The notes below the pieces were generated by a model that searched no databases, was not told the origin of the DNA, and saw only the letters and a list, made by a program, of their open reading frames with translations. Positions 45,031 to 53,560 of a stretch of DNA of 64,000 bases are shown here, piece after piece. The stretch is from Pirellulales bacterium (lineage in GTDB: Bacteria; Planctomycetota; Planctomycetia; Pirellulales; JAEUIK01): the NCBI GenBank assembly GCA_019745975.1, contig JAIESQ010000099.1, positions 23,066 to 87,065 of the forward strand, read 5' to 3'. Position numbers and translations under genes: made by a program. Position 1 is the stretch's first letter; each line of letters begins with the position of its first letter.

Positions 45031-45789
45031 TTATTGAGCCGTGAAGCCGCCATCGACCATCAAACTGTGGCCGGTCACGAACGAGGACTTGCTGGACGAA
45101 AGCCAGATGGCCGCCTCGGCAATCTCTTCGGGCTTGCCAATGCGTCCGATGGGATGCATGGCGGTCATTTGCGCACGGAGATCAGGCTTCTCGCTGACAA
45201 AGCGCTGAAACATGTCGGTCTCGACTACCCCCGGCAGAATTGCATTAACGCGGATTCCTTGTTTGCCGAACTCCAGGGCGGCCGATTTCGTAAGGCCAAT
45301 GACGGCATGCTTGCTGGCAACGTAGATTTCCGCGCCCGCCATGCCGACCACACCCGCGCCGGACGAAGTATTCACAATGGAACCGCCTCCCGTTTTGAGC
45401 ATGGCTGGGATCTCATACTTCATGCTCAGCCATAGCCCCTTCACGTTGATGTCCATGACGCGATCATAGGTCGCTTCGTCTTGCTCTAAAAACGGAGTCG
45501 GCTCTTGCTCGATCGCGGCATTGTTGAAGGCGAAGTCAAGCCGGCCGAACTTTTGCATCGTCCGTTCGACCAGGTTCTTGACCTGGACTGCCTTCGAAAC
45601 ATCGGTCGCCACGAAGATTCCTTCACCTCCCTGAACCCGGACGAGTTCCACCGTTTCTTCACCTTCGGCCGTTCGTCTGCCCGCCACAACGACCTTGGCT
45701 CCTTCCCTCGCATAGGCGACGGCGGCTGCCCGCCCGATGCCAGAGGTCCCGCCCGTCACAATCGCCACTTTGTTTTGAAACTCGTTCAT
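45031..45789 (-). CDS. Short-chain dehydrogenase/reductase (SDR)
   Basis: About 252 residues from ATG at 45789, preceded by AAAAAAGGAG. Classical SDR features: KVAIVTGGTSGIGRAAAVAY, FAFNNAAIEQEPTPFLEQD, the active Ser in NTSSGAGVVGMAG with Tyr-x-x-x-Lys in YVASKHA, RVNAILPGVVETDMFQRF and the C-terminal VTGHSLMVDGGFTAQ. Basic residues after the second strand (VVVAGRR) point to NADP(H). It is similar to glucose-dehydrogenase/cyclopentanol-type members. It lies between an MDR gene and a GlcG/HbpS-like gene. The substrate cannot be determined. Confidence 0.92.
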   Translation of the reverse strand: MNEFQNKVAIVTGGTSGIGRAAAVAYAREGAKVVVAGRRTAEGEETVELVRVQGGEGIFVATDVSKAVQVKNLVERTMQKFGRLDFAFNNAAIEQEPTPFLEQDEATYDRVMDINVKGLWLSMKYEIPAMLKTGGGSIVNTSSGAGVVGMAGAEIYVASKHAVIGLTKSAALEFGKQGIRVNAILPGVVETDMFQRFVSEKPDLRAQMTAMHPIGRIGKPEEIAEAAIWLSSSKSSFVTGHSLMVDGGFTAQ

Positions 45790-45835
45790 GGTCGTGCTCC
45801 TTTTTTCAAATCCGCCGATTCGGCTTCGAAGTCAG

Positions 45836-46270
45836 TCAGGCGGGCACCGCATGAGCTACGAGCGCCAGGGCTGCCTGCGCGCAATCGACGTCGTTTTGCA
45901 CCGCGGGCGCCCCGCTGATCCCGATTGCTCCGACAATTTCTTCTCCGACCTTAATGGGGAACCCACCACCCCACGCGGCCACACGGGGAAGCGCGGGGAT
46001 GCCGGCCAAAAGCGACGGGTCACTCTTTATAAAGTTGAAGAAATCCTGCGTGGAAACGCCGAACAGAGCCGTGTATGCCTTGTTCTGCGCAATCTCAATG
46101 GTAGGAATTGAGGCTCCATCCATCCGGCCAAAGGCCTTGAGATTGCCCCCGTCATCGAGAATCACCACGTTCTCGTTCACGCCCAGTTCTTTGGCTTTCT
46201 TCACCGCCGCATCCACCATTTTCTGCGCTAGTTCGAAAGAGATGCTGTGTTTCTTTATCACGTTGGCCAT
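45836..46270 (-). CDS. GlcG/HbpS-family (heme-binding-type) protein
   Basis: About 144 residues from ATG at 46270; a longer frame back to 46321 lacks a ribosome site. Family marks: ISFELAQKMVDAAVKKAKEL, NVVILDDGGNLKAFGRMDGA, AQNKAYTALFGVSTQDFF, GIPALPRVAAWGGGFPIKVG and EIVGAIGISGAPAVQNDVDC. GlcG/HbpS proteins form small alpha/beta domains; some bind heme or corrinoid, others act as accessory proteins of catabolic operons. No signal peptide, so it is cytosolic. It sits between two SDR genes of the same operon and may bind a cofactor or product of these enzymes. Confidence 0.9.
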   Translation of the reverse strand: MANVIKKHSISFELAQKMVDAAVKKAKELGVNENVVILDDGGNLKAFGRMDGASIPTIEIAQNKAYTALFGVSTQDFFNFIKSDPSLLAGIPALPRVAAWGGGFPIKVGEEIVGAIGISGAPAVQNDVDCAQAALALVAHAVPA

Positions 46271-46367
46271 TGGACACCGTCCTTCCACTTGATGTGTACT
46301 GAACATTTCCTGCTGAATCACGTTGCCGAAAAAGCCATCTTCGCTTCATCGTTGATTCGACTCGCGG

Positions 46368-47123
46368 TCAGGCGTTGGTGCCGCCGTCGATCGTCAGGTT
46401 CGCGCCGTTGATGTAGGACGACTCCGGACCGGCGACGAACGCTACCAGCGCTGCGATTTCGTCGGGATGTCCATACCGACCAAGTGGAACGGCGGCCTTC
46501 TGGCCTACGGCCCACTCGCCCGAGGCGGGGTTCAGATCGGTGTCAATGGGCCCCGGCTGGACATTGTTGACCGTAATGCCGCGCGCCCCGAGTTCACGCG
46601 CCAGCGCTTGCGAAAATATTTTGACGGCCCCTTTGGTTGCCGCGTAGGGCGCCATGCCGGGCATAAACACACGCTCGCCCAGGGACGAGCCGATCATGAT
46701 GACTCGCCCGCCCTTCTTCAGGTGCTTGAGCGCCGCCTGCGTCGCGACGAGTACGCCGCGGATGTTGATGCCGATCACGCGATCCATCTCTTCCAGGGTC
46801 GCCTCCTCGAACGGTTTCGGAATGGCCGTGCCGGCGTTGTTCACCAGCACATCAAGCCGGTCGAAAGTTGCGACGGTCTTTTCGACGGCGCTGCGGACCG
46901 CCTCGGCGTCGGCCGCGTCCGCCTGGATCGCGATCGCATTTCCGCCTCCGCGTTCAATCTCTTTGACAATGGACGCCGCTGCATCCGCGCCTTTGGAGTA
47001 GGTGAGAGCGACGTGGGCGCCGTCCCCGGCCAGCCGCTTGGCGATCGCGGCCCCGATGCCGCGTGTACCGCCGGTCACGAGCGCGACTTTGCCTGCCAGT
47101 GGTCTTTCACGTGTGGTGTCCAT
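46368..47123 (-). CDS. Short-chain dehydrogenase/reductase, 3-oxoacyl-ACP-reductase type
   Basis: About 251 residues from ATG at 47123, preceded by AAGGA. Marks: KVALVTGGTRGIGAAIAKRL, DVLVNNAGTAIPKPFEEATL, the catalytic Ser in VIMIGSSLGERVFMPGM, Tyr-x-x-x-Lys in YAATKGAVKIFSQALAREL, and the C-terminal YINGANLTIDGGTNA. It looks like FabG-type reductases of the family sometimes found in stress-inducible TetR loci. It is the second gene behind the TetR-controlled start at 48217. NADPH use is likely; the substrate is unknown. Confidence 0.92.
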   Translation of the reverse strand: MDTTRERPLAGKVALVTGGTRGIGAAIAKRLAGDGAHVALTYSKGADAAASIVKEIERGGGNAIAIQADAADAEAVRSAVEKTVATFDRLDVLVNNAGTAIPKPFEEATLEEMDRVIGINIRGVLVATQAALKHLKKGGRVIMIGSSLGERVFMPGMAPYAATKGAVKIFSQALARELGARGITVNNVQPGPIDTDLNPASGEWAVGQKAAVPLGRYGHPDEIAALVAFVAGPESSYINGANLTIDGGTNA

Positions 47124-47227
47124 AGTGTGCGTCCTTTCTGAATTTGTCGGATGGAATGGACCATCAATAATCCGCGTCGATCGAGCATGTTAGCTATGCA
47201 ATCGAGATGGCGCTCTGGTTGCACCCG

Positions 47228-48217
47228 CTACACCGTTACGACGATCTTTCCGAACTGGCTGTTGCCTTCCAGATAGCGCTGAGCCTCCACCATGTCGTCG
47301 AATTTGAACGTTCGATCGATGACAGGTTTGAGCGCCCCACGCTCAAGACCCTTGACGATGTATTCCACCGCGGCCTTGCGGCGGGCCTCGTCGCCGCTGA
47401 CGGACGCGATGATGTACCCCTTGACTGTCGGCATCTTTTCGATCATCTCCAACACCGGCAGCGTGGTGGGACTCCCGCTGAGCGCTCCATAGAGGTAGAT
47501 GGTGCCCTGGGGGGCCAGCGCCTCGATCAGCTTCGGGAAATTTGGTCCGCCGACCGGATCGAAGGCGACGCGCGCTCCCTTGCCGTCGGTGATACGCATC
47601 ACTTCGGCCACTAAATCCTGCTCTTCGGTCGCGATGACGTGGACCGCCCCTGCTTCGAGCAACTGCTTCCTCTTCTCTGACGTGCGCGTCAGTGCGATGG
47701 AAGTGGCGCCCGCGTAATTAGCAAGCTGAATCGCCGCCAGCCCGACGCTGCTGGAAGCCGCGGGAATGATGACGAAGTCGCCCTTGGTCACCTTGGCGTC
47801 TTGAATGATCGCGCCGTAGGCCGTGACAAACATCATCCAGATCGACGCGGCCTGGACAAACGACAGCGATTCCGGATGTTTCACGACCGCGTAGTCCGGG
47901 ACGAGCACTAGCTCGCCATACGTAAAGTATTCATTCTGCGAGAAGGACGGAATCGTGCTAACCACGTCACCGGCCGTGACGCTGCTGACGTCCTTACCCA
48001 CCGCATCGACGATCCCGGCGCACTCGTACCCCAAACCCGCCGGGCACTTCGGGGACTCGACGTACTGGTCGCGGCGAAACATCGACTCCGCGCGGTTCAA
48101 GCCGATCGCCCTGACCTTGATACGAACCTCAAGCGGGCCGGGCGCCGGCACGTCCGTCTCGACAAACTTGAGGACTTCCGGTCCTCCGGGCTCTGAAAAC
48201 TTGATGGTGCGTGACAT
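47228..48217 (-). CDS. MDR-type NADP-dependent alcohol dehydrogenase/quinone reductase
   Basis: About 329 residues from ATG at 48217 with AAGGAG nine bases upstream. Marks: VRIKVRAIGLNRAESMFRRD, KCPAGLGYECAGIVDAVGKD, VTKGDFVIIPAASSSVGLAA, VIATEEQDLVAEVMRITDGK and the C-terminal MVEAQRYLEGNSQFGKIVV. The structural and catalytic zinc ligands are missing, so it belongs to the zinc-free quinone-reductase branch. It is the first gene of a minus-strand set reaching to 43379 and is divergent from a TetR gene, with a palindrome in between. That suggests induction by a reactive compound. Confidence 0.9.
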   Translation of the reverse strand: MSRTIKFSEPGGPEVLKFVETDVPAPGPLEVRIKVRAIGLNRAESMFRRDQYVESPKCPAGLGYECAGIVDAVGKDVSSVTAGDVVSTIPSFSQNEYFTYGELVLVPDYAVVKHPESLSFVQAASIWMMFVTAYGAIIQDAKVTKGDFVIIPAASSSVGLAAIQLANYAGATSIALTRTSEKRKQLLEAGAVHVIATEEQDLVAEVMRITDGKGARVAFDPVGGPNFPKLIEALAPQGTIYLYGALSGSPTTLPVLEMIEKMPTVKGYIIASVSGDEARRKAAVEYIVKGLERGALKPVIDRTFKFDDMVEAQRYLEGNSQFGKIVVTV

Positions 48218-48320
48218 GATTGTCTCCTTATCGTTGAGGGGGTTCTCGTTGGAAGCCCGTCTACCACCGCGATTTGCCCTGGAGTCGTTTGGGACATGGC
48301 CGGCTCCTATTTGAGTTTTC

Positions 48321-48336
48321 TGTACCGTAAGGTACA
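48321..48336. promoter_or_regulatory. TetR-type operator between divergent genes
   Basis: TGTACC-GTAA-GGTACA is an inverted repeat with 6-base arms and a 4-base centre. It lies between the MDR gene start (48217) and the TetR start (48404), placed to control both. This sequence class is typical for TetR family repressors. Binding is inferred. Confidence 0.7.
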
Positions 48337-48403
48337 ATGAAATATACAGGGCCGGTCAAACGGCGGTCAAGGACCGGCAATGCTTTTTCTCAAGAGGTTG
48401 CCA

Positions 48404-48991
48404 ATGCCTTCGGGTCGCATACGACAATTCGACATTGAGGAAGCACTTGATCGGGCGCTTGAAGTGTTCTGGACACGTGGTTACGAGGGATCCACGCTTC
48501 CAGAATTGACCAAGGCGATGGGGATCAACCGGCCGAGCCTCTATGCCGCGTTCGGGAACAAGGAGCAGTTGTTCCGCAAGGCGCTCGACCGCTATCAAAC
48601 GGGGCCCATGTCGTTCCTGGCCGACGCCCTGAGCAAGCCGACCGCTCGGGCGGTTGCGGAGGCAATTTTCTCGGGGTTCGTTAGAATGCAGCGCGACCGC
48701 GACAAAGCACGCGGGTGCCTCATCGTGTCCGGGGCACTCGCGGCAGGCGAAGAGGCGGAGACAGTGCGCCGGGAGTTGGCCCAATTGAGGCAAGCGATAG
48801 TAAAGACGTTACGCGAGCGGTTCAAGGGGGCCGTGCAGGACGGGGATCTGCCGGCTGGGACCGACTGCGCGACGCTCGCACGGTATACCGCGACCGTGCT
48901 GGGCGGCCTGGCAGTTCAGGCGGCCAGCGGGACGACCGAGAAAGAGTTGCGGCTGGTTTCGGCGATGGCGATGCGAGCATGGCCAGATTGA
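48404..48991 (+). CDS. TetR-family transcriptional regulator
   Basis: About 195 residues from ATG at 48404, chosen over 48380 because AGAGG is well placed. The N-terminal helix-turn-helix is standard: FDIEEALDRALEVFWTRGYE, GSTLPELTKAMGINRPSLYA and AFGNKEQLFRKALDRYQTG. The C-terminal domain has CLIVSGALAAGEEAETVRRE and LARYTATVLGGLAVQAASGT, as in regulators of the AcrR/ComR type. It is divergent from the oxidoreductase operon with a palindromic site between, and is followed by a relic of an RND efflux pump. Likely a repressor released by an organic toxicant. Confidence 0.92.
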   Translation: MPSGRIRQFDIEEALDRALEVFWTRGYEGSTLPELTKAMGINRPSLYAAFGNKEQLFRKALDRYQTGPMSFLADALSKPTARAVAEAIFSGFVRMQRDRDKARGCLIVSGALAAGEEAETVRRELAQLRQAIVKTLRERFKGAVQDGDLPAGTDCATLARYTATVLGGLAVQAASGTTEKELRLVSAMAMRAWPD

Positions 48992-49103
48992 GCCATCGCC
49001 ATGTCCATTCAGAGGACGTTGATTGGCACGAATTCAGCGCGGAGATGAAACACGGCATGTGGCCAGGTGCGTCCGACCCACCGACGCGTTGGTCGCAGCG
49101 AGC

Positions 49104-49331
49104 TCACCTGCCCGCGGCGTCGACCGCCTTCGACAATTGTGCTGTGTCGTTGGCCAGATGAGCTTCGTGGGCCGGCTGCACGGCGGGACTCAGCGGGCCG
49201 CTTATCCGGCGAATGACGTAGAAGAACACCGGCGTCGGGAAGATGCCGAACAGGGTCACGCCGAGCATGCCAGCGAAGACCGCTGTTCCAAGTGTGCGGC
49301 GCATCTCGGCGCCGGCCCCGTGAGTCCAACC
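49104..49331 (-). pseudogene. C-terminal remnant of an RND efflux permease
   Basis: The minus-strand frame reads AGAEMRRTLGTAVFAGMLGV and then TLFGIFPTPVFFYVIRRISG, the last transmembrane helix of HAE1/AcrB-type RND pumps, which normally have EMRRxLGTAVFxGMLGVTxFGIFLTPVFY. The tail of about 30 residues ends at a TGA at 49104. The match starts directly behind the stop codon of the gene at 49332, so the other thousand residues are gone. With the TetR gene next to it, this may be the ruin of a TetR-RND efflux locus. Confidence 0.75.
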
Positions 49332-50087
49332 TCATTCCTTGTTGCCATATTCCTCGACTAACACCGATCGATGGGCGTTAACTTGCGTTTGGTAGTCCGC
49401 ATCCACGACGGCCAAATAAGACTTCAACACCTTCTCTCGGCCGGTGGCAAGTGAAGAGCGATCGACGTTTTTTAACCACAACTTAAGTTCTTCCTTCGTC
49501 GGATTGGTGCAGTAAACAGGTGATCCAGGTTGTTGCCGCCACGAGTCAGCGATTGTCCCGGCGTCAACAGAATCGAACCCGATTCGATCAATGACTTGAG
49601 CGACGCTCTCTTTTGCCTTGGGATCGTCTCCAGAAATCGGCAAAGCAACACGATCTGTACTTCCAGCCGGACGTCCCGCCTCCGCCAAAGCCTTTGCTAT
49701 AATTGTGTTGAAGACTTTGACCACGGGCCGCCCAAGCTGCCTCTCAACCCACACACTCTCCGTGAGGCCGTTTTCTATTTCATCGATACGGCCGTCGCGA
49801 AATGGGTAATAATTGCCAACATCAATAACAATGGTCTCCTTTTTTGCTTTATTTAGAAGTCCTTTCGGTAGTTTTGGAATCGCCTTTTGAGGGACAACAA
49901 TGAAGAGAATATCGACATCTTGAACGGCCTGTTCAACTGAAACAGGCATTGCTCCCGTTTTCGCTGCGAGACCTCGTAGTGACTCTGGCCCTCTTGAATT
50001 TGCCATTTTCACTGAATAGTCTGCATCTCTTAATTTCCTGACAATCACTTCACCAATATCTCCGGGTCCGATCACGCCAACGTTCAT
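49332..50087 (-). CDS. NAD(P)-binding F420-reductase-like (NADPH-dependent) oxidoreductase
   Basis: About 251 residues from ATG at 50087 behind AAAGGAG. The N-terminal Rossmann motif MNVGVIGPGDIGEVIVRKLR is of the Fno/ProC-like type; then VKMANSRGPESLRGLAAKTG, DILFIVVPQKAIPKLPKGL and VIDVGNYYPFRDG follow, and LGRPVVKVFNTIIAKALAEA shows the substrate region. Related proteins reduce F420 or act on unknown substrates with NADPH. The gene is visibly more AT-rich than its surroundings, in accord with recent acquisition. It ends exactly where the RND remnant begins. Confidence 0.88.
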   Translation of the reverse strand: MNVGVIGPGDIGEVIVRKLRDADYSVKMANSRGPESLRGLAAKTGAMPVSVEQAVQDVDILFIVVPQKAIPKLPKGLLNKAKKETIVIDVGNYYPFRDGRIDEIENGLTESVWVERQLGRPVVKVFNTIIAKALAEAGRPAGSTDRVALPISGDDPKAKESVAQVIDRIGFDSVDAGTIADSWRQQPGSPVYCTNPTKEELKLWLKNVDRSSLATGREKVLKSYLAVVDADYQTQVNAHRSVLVEEYGNKE

Positions 50088-50115
50088 ATGTTCTCCTTTA
50101 CCTAGTGATGGCACC

Positions 50116-50319
50116 GTGCGGCCGTCGCTCCGAAACGTGCTGCTTTCGAGCTACCAGATCACATCGGAAGGCCCGGTGCTCGTGCAACCATTCGAAATGA
50201 CAACTGAGCAAGAGAAACAACTCGCCGACCTTGTTGAGCAGCAAATCGACGAATACCAAGCGAGATTCGTGCGAGACATGCTGGCAAGACTCGATCAGGA
50301 TAACGATCGGTCACGGTGA
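50116..50319 (+). CDS. Very small hypothetical protein
   Basis: The frame gives up to 67 residues; a more plausible start is ATG at 50197, giving about 40 residues (MTTEQEKQLADLVEQQIDEY and so on), which would form one amphipathic helix. No strong ribosome site is visible. It is divergent from the F420-reductase-like gene and converges on the sigma factor gene, ending one base before it. It may be a chance frame. Confidence 0.3.
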   Translation: MRPSLRNVLLSSYQITSEGPVLVQPFEMTTEQEKQLADLVEQQIDEYQARFVRDMLARLDQDNDRSR

Positions 50320-50320
50320 A

Positions 50321-50920
50321 TCATCCCCGCCGGAAGTGCCGAGCCCAAACTTCCCACGCCTGATTCAGGCGGCGCGTGACATCAGCCAGCGTCATCCCTT
50401 GCAAAGCCGCAATGTCGGAATTCGTCAGAAACTTCGCCTTCAGCTCGAAGATCACCGCGACCTCATCGCCCGCTTCATGACGAATCACATCCGCCCAATC
50501 GTGGAGAAGAAGGTTGGGGTCTTGGCCATCCAGCGCGGCCTGATCGAGTAGTTTTTCGAACGCGGCCTCCTTGAGTTCGATCTGCTGCGGCCGGGTGTTC
50601 TTCTTCTGACCGTCTTTCTTGCGGCGGCCGTGTTTGCTCCGCAACAGGTCCAGCACAGCTCCCTTCGTCGTGGCGCGGATGTAAGCCTTCAGCTTCTGGT
50701 CACAATCAAATCGGCAGCCGCGCTGAAAGCCTCGGAAGATTCGCAGGCTCGCGTCCTGAAAGGCGTCGCTGGCATCGTCCCCGCCTTTGAGATCACCGTT
50801 GCAGATCGCCCACATGTAGTTGCGGTAGGCCGCCAACACCTCTTCCGCAGTTCTGGTCGCCTCGCGGGCGACGTCCGTGCCGATCGAATCCTTGCCATTA
50901 TCCACGCGACCGTCCAACAT
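50321..50920 (-). CDS. RNA polymerase sigma-70 family (ECF) sigma factor
   Basis: About 199 residues from ATG at 50920 with GGAGG well placed. Region 2 is seen in RNYMWAICNGDLKGGDDASD, AFQDASLRIFRGFQRGCRFD and LKAYIRATTKGAVLDLLRSK. The C-terminal helix-turn-helix is weaker: VIFELKAKFLTNSDIAALQG and MTLADVTRRLNQAWEVWAR. A Lys/Arg-rich insert lies between them (GRRKKDGQKKNTRPQQ). No anti-sigma factor or kinase is adjacent. It differs from the first ECF factor in the window and probably belongs to the mobile zone. Confidence 0.8.
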   Translation of the reverse strand: MLDGRVDNGKDSIGTDVAREATRTAEEVLAAYRNYMWAICNGDLKGGDDASDAFQDASLRIFRGFQRGCRFDCDQKLKAYIRATTKGAVLDLLRSKHGRRKKDGQKKNTRPQQIELKEAAFEKLLDQAALDGQDPNLLLHDWADVIRHEAGDEVAVIFELKAKFLTNSDIAALQGMTLADVTRRLNQAWEVWARHFRRG

Positions 50921-51847
50921 CGCTTGCTTCCTCCAACCTAGTCCACAGATACTCTCAGTTCCGTTCCACTACGAGTGAGCCCCTTCGACCGCCTTGTACG
51001 AGCTGCGCGCCGTGCAAGGCATGCGCTGATACAGTCCAATCGCGCCTCCGTTCTGCGCGGTCCCTTCCAGCAGCGCGCGACTTGGCCAGTCACTCCCACA
51101 GTTCCCCCTCCGCCTCAGACCAGCTAAGGTGCAAGTATTCGCCTGCCACCCCGTACATCCCGTCAAAAAAAGGGGCGGAAGGTACGGAGATCAGCCCTTC
51201 CGGTCAACCCGCACAAATGTGCCTGCGACCCGTTCACCGGCCCATTAGCCACACTGCGTACGACTGTCCGAGCGTCGGCATCCTGGTGGCCAACCATTTC
51301 TGCGTGCCGATCGACCGAGTCACGCAAATCGCGCGGGGTTAGTAAAAAGGTGCCAAATGGTCAATGTCGGTCGCCCCTTCGCGCGTAAACTGCTTATCAA
51401 GGGGTTTGTTAGGGCGTCGCGGCCATGAAGCGGCTACCCCGTTAAGCCGCGAAAACCACACCCCCGCCCCCAATCACCATGCCGGGTGCGCGACTGTCAC
51501 ATTGCGGGCAACAATGGTTGCCCGACCGTCGGCATCTTGGTCGCCGATCATTTTCCCGCTGGCGATCGGCGGCTGCGCCTAAAACCTGGCGGTCAACCCG
51601 GCCGGGTGTTTCTGTCGGCGTCGTCGGCCGCGTGGGAAAGGCAGCGATTGGCCGGAACGTCAACGAATGCCGGATTTCAAGGGCCGCCCGGCGCCAAGCG
51701 CCACACCCGGACTGCGGCCGTCGTAGTGAGGGCGCATTCGGTGGCCGGTCTAGCGGCAAGCCCGGCCTGCACGAGAAGCCAAAACCATGTGTGGTTAGGC
51801 GAAAGCGACTGCCGCACGCCAGTCAGCCCGACGCGCGTGCGACTCGG
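50921..51847. other. Long non-coding stretch with diverged repeats
   Basis: About 930 bases without a supported gene. Two units of about 70 bases resemble each other: 51251-51316 and 51499-51572, both containing CGTCGGCATC(C/T)TGGT(G/C)GCC and then CATTT and GATCG. In one frame each would read CPxVGILVAxHF, but stops and frame changes make coding unlikely. GGTCAACCCG occurs near both (51202 and 51591). It resembles the decayed intergenic repeats of planctomycete genomes. Confidence 0.45.
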
Positions 51848-52534
51848 CTAGTAATCCGTCAGCCGCGGCACGCCATCAGGGAGTTTTTGCATCGAATAGT
51901 AGGCCGCCGCGAGGCCCAAATGCTCGCGAAGCCCCTGCGGAAAGCTCGCCACGGCTCGGAAGGGGATATTCCCTAACGTCTTTCGCACGACGGTAGTTGC
52001 GAACTTGCCACGGACGGTCCTCGGGGCATTCCGGTCCGGCACGCGCACACATTTCGTGCGCCCGGCATGAATACCCTCAAAGCCCATCAGCTTGGCGATG
52101 CGGTTAACCTGCCGCGTCCAGCGCTCGCAGTCGTGCGAGGTCCGCCCAGTTTGGCCGCCAAGGTTGTAGTCGATATGCGCGTGCATGCACTCGTGCAGCA
52201 GCGTGTCGAACGCCAACGACGGGCCGAGCCAGCGCGCGTCGATACCCCACGGCCGCTTCTTCTCGCTGCCTCGTAGCAAGGAAGGGTGCAGCGTGATCAC
52301 GGGCGGCTTTGACTTGTCGTGGCTTGCGCTGGCCCAGGCGACGCACCCACCGTGCTCCGTCAACGCCCAGACGATTTGCGGCCAGGGCAGCCTGCCGTCA
52401 AAGTAGTTCTGGTTGATGAACGCAAACGATTCGTAGGCCCAAACGCCTTTTTGACCATAAACATTCTCGGCCACTACAAGGCACGAGTCACGAAAACTGC
52501 CGGAAAAACGGCGTCCTTTTGGGTAGCGATTCAT
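51848..52534 (-). CDS. SprT-like zinc metallopeptidase-domain protein
   Basis: About 228 residues from ATG at 52534. The centre has FDTLLHECMHAHIDYNLGGQ, where HECMH is the zinc-binding HExxH helix; the upstream part, WAYESFAFINQNYFDGRLPW with PQIVWAL, is the typical SprT/wss1-like strand before the helix. A C-terminal SprT zinc ribbon is not seen; the tail carries no CxxC pair. SprT-like proteases cut DNA-protein crosslinks in eukaryotes, and bacterial members on mobile elements are mostly uncharacterised. It stands 39 bases downstream of the recombinase gene on the same strand and may be co-transcribed with it. Confidence 0.78.
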   Translation of the reverse strand: MNRYPKGRRFSGSFRDSCLVVAENVYGQKGVWAYESFAFINQNYFDGRLPWPQIVWALTEHGGCVAWASASHDKSKPPVITLHPSLLRGSEKKRPWGIDARWLGPSLAFDTLLHECMHAHIDYNLGGQTGRTSHDCERWTRQVNRIAKLMGFEGIHAGRTKCVRVPDRNAPRTVRGKFATTVVRKTLGNIPFRAVASFPQGLREHLGLAAAYYSMQKLPDGVPRLTDY

Positions 52535-52573
52535 TTCTTTTGTAACCGCTGACTACAGGTTACATTACGGGCC

Positions 52574-53554
52574 TCAGACGGAAATCCGCTCAACAATATT
52601 TCGCGTCACCTGCTTCTGCCGTCGGTCGTAGAGCTTTGTCACCCGGCTGTCGGAGTGACCGAGGAGATATTGTACATCTTCAAGAGCCACTCCCTGCAGG
52701 AGCAAATCCGTCGCAGCACACGAGCGGAAAGAGTGCGGCGAAACGGCCATCGGCAAATGAGCGGCCTTGAGCCGCCGCTTGACCATCCGACAAATATCCA
52801 CATTATCCATCGCGCGATCGGTGAGCCTGATCTTCCGCCCGCCGGCCGTGCGAAACAATGGGCTGTCCTTCGGCTTATCCTCAATCGCCGCCGCGAACAG
52901 GTACTCAACAACAAACTGCTGCAGGTCCGCCCTTACTGGAATCGAGCGAGCCTTGCCACCTTTCTCGGCGAAACGCAGGACGTATTGCGTACCGTCGTGG
53001 GCAAAGTCCTTGAGCCGCAGCTTGCCCACCGCGCCAGCACGCGCCGCTGTATAGATCAGCGTCGCGATCACTGCCCGGTCACGAAAATCCGCCACCGTTT
53101 TAAGCCCTATCGATGCAAGCAACCGCCGCGACTGCTCGACGGTAATTTCCGGCGTGCGCCCCTCGACGGCCGAGTAGCGTTCGGTCCGCACCGACAAGGC
53201 TGGATTCAAGACCAGCACGTGCCGCTGCACGAGTACGTCGAAGAAGGCACGAATGCCCGAGAGGTGCAGTTTCTTGGTCGGCGTGCTGCCGGGCATTTCG
53301 TCGAAGTATTGACCGACGAGCCCCGGCGTGATCCGCACGAGCTCGACCTGCCTTGTCTCGACCCATTTGAGAAACGACCGCACGGCGAACAAATACGCGC
53401 GCCGCGTGTAGCCGTTGCGAATCGTTCCCATGAAAAACTCATCCCATGCGAAATTCGCCGCCGGGCCAGCGTCGGCGATGAGCTTCGGCACGACAGCATT
53501 CGCGATCCCTCTTCCTTCAATAACTACGAGTGATTTCTCCAAAGCTTCCTGCAT
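52574..53554 (-). CDS. Tyrosine recombinase/integrase
   Basis: About 326 residues from ATG at 53554. The N-terminal SAM-like domain is at about 30-125 (GYTRRAYLFAVRSFLKWVET), the catalytic domain after that. Catalytic residues: Arg in YTAARAGAVGKLRLKDF, Lys in RFAEKGGKARSIPV, His-x-x-Arg in SPHSFRSCAATDLLLQ, His in YLLGHSDSRVTKLYDRR with the Tyr nucleophile in that stretch. It resembles XerC/D-like recombinases of integrative elements. It is the last gene of a four-gene operon whose upstream genes look like a toxin-antitoxin set. Target sites are not evident. Confidence 0.92.
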   Translation of the reverse strand: MQEALEKSLVVIEGRGIANAVVPKLIADAGPAANFAWDEFFMGTIRNGYTRRAYLFAVRSFLKWVETRQVELVRITPGLVGQYFDEMPGSTPTKKLHLSGIRAFFDVLVQRHVLVLNPALSVRTERYSAVEGRTPEITVEQSRRLLASIGLKTVADFRDRAVIATLIYTAARAGAVGKLRLKDFAHDGTQYVLRFAEKGGKARSIPVRADLQQFVVEYLFAAAIEDKPKDSPLFRTAGGRKIRLTDRAMDNVDICRMVKRRLKAAHLPMAVSPHSFRSCAATDLLLQGVALEDVQYLLGHSDSRVTKLYDRRQKQVTRNIVERISV

Positions 53555-53560
53555 AGACGG

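Noticed and set aside
50921..51847. CRISPR array
   Set aside because: Repeats are only two, diverged and not regularly spaced; no cas genes are present.
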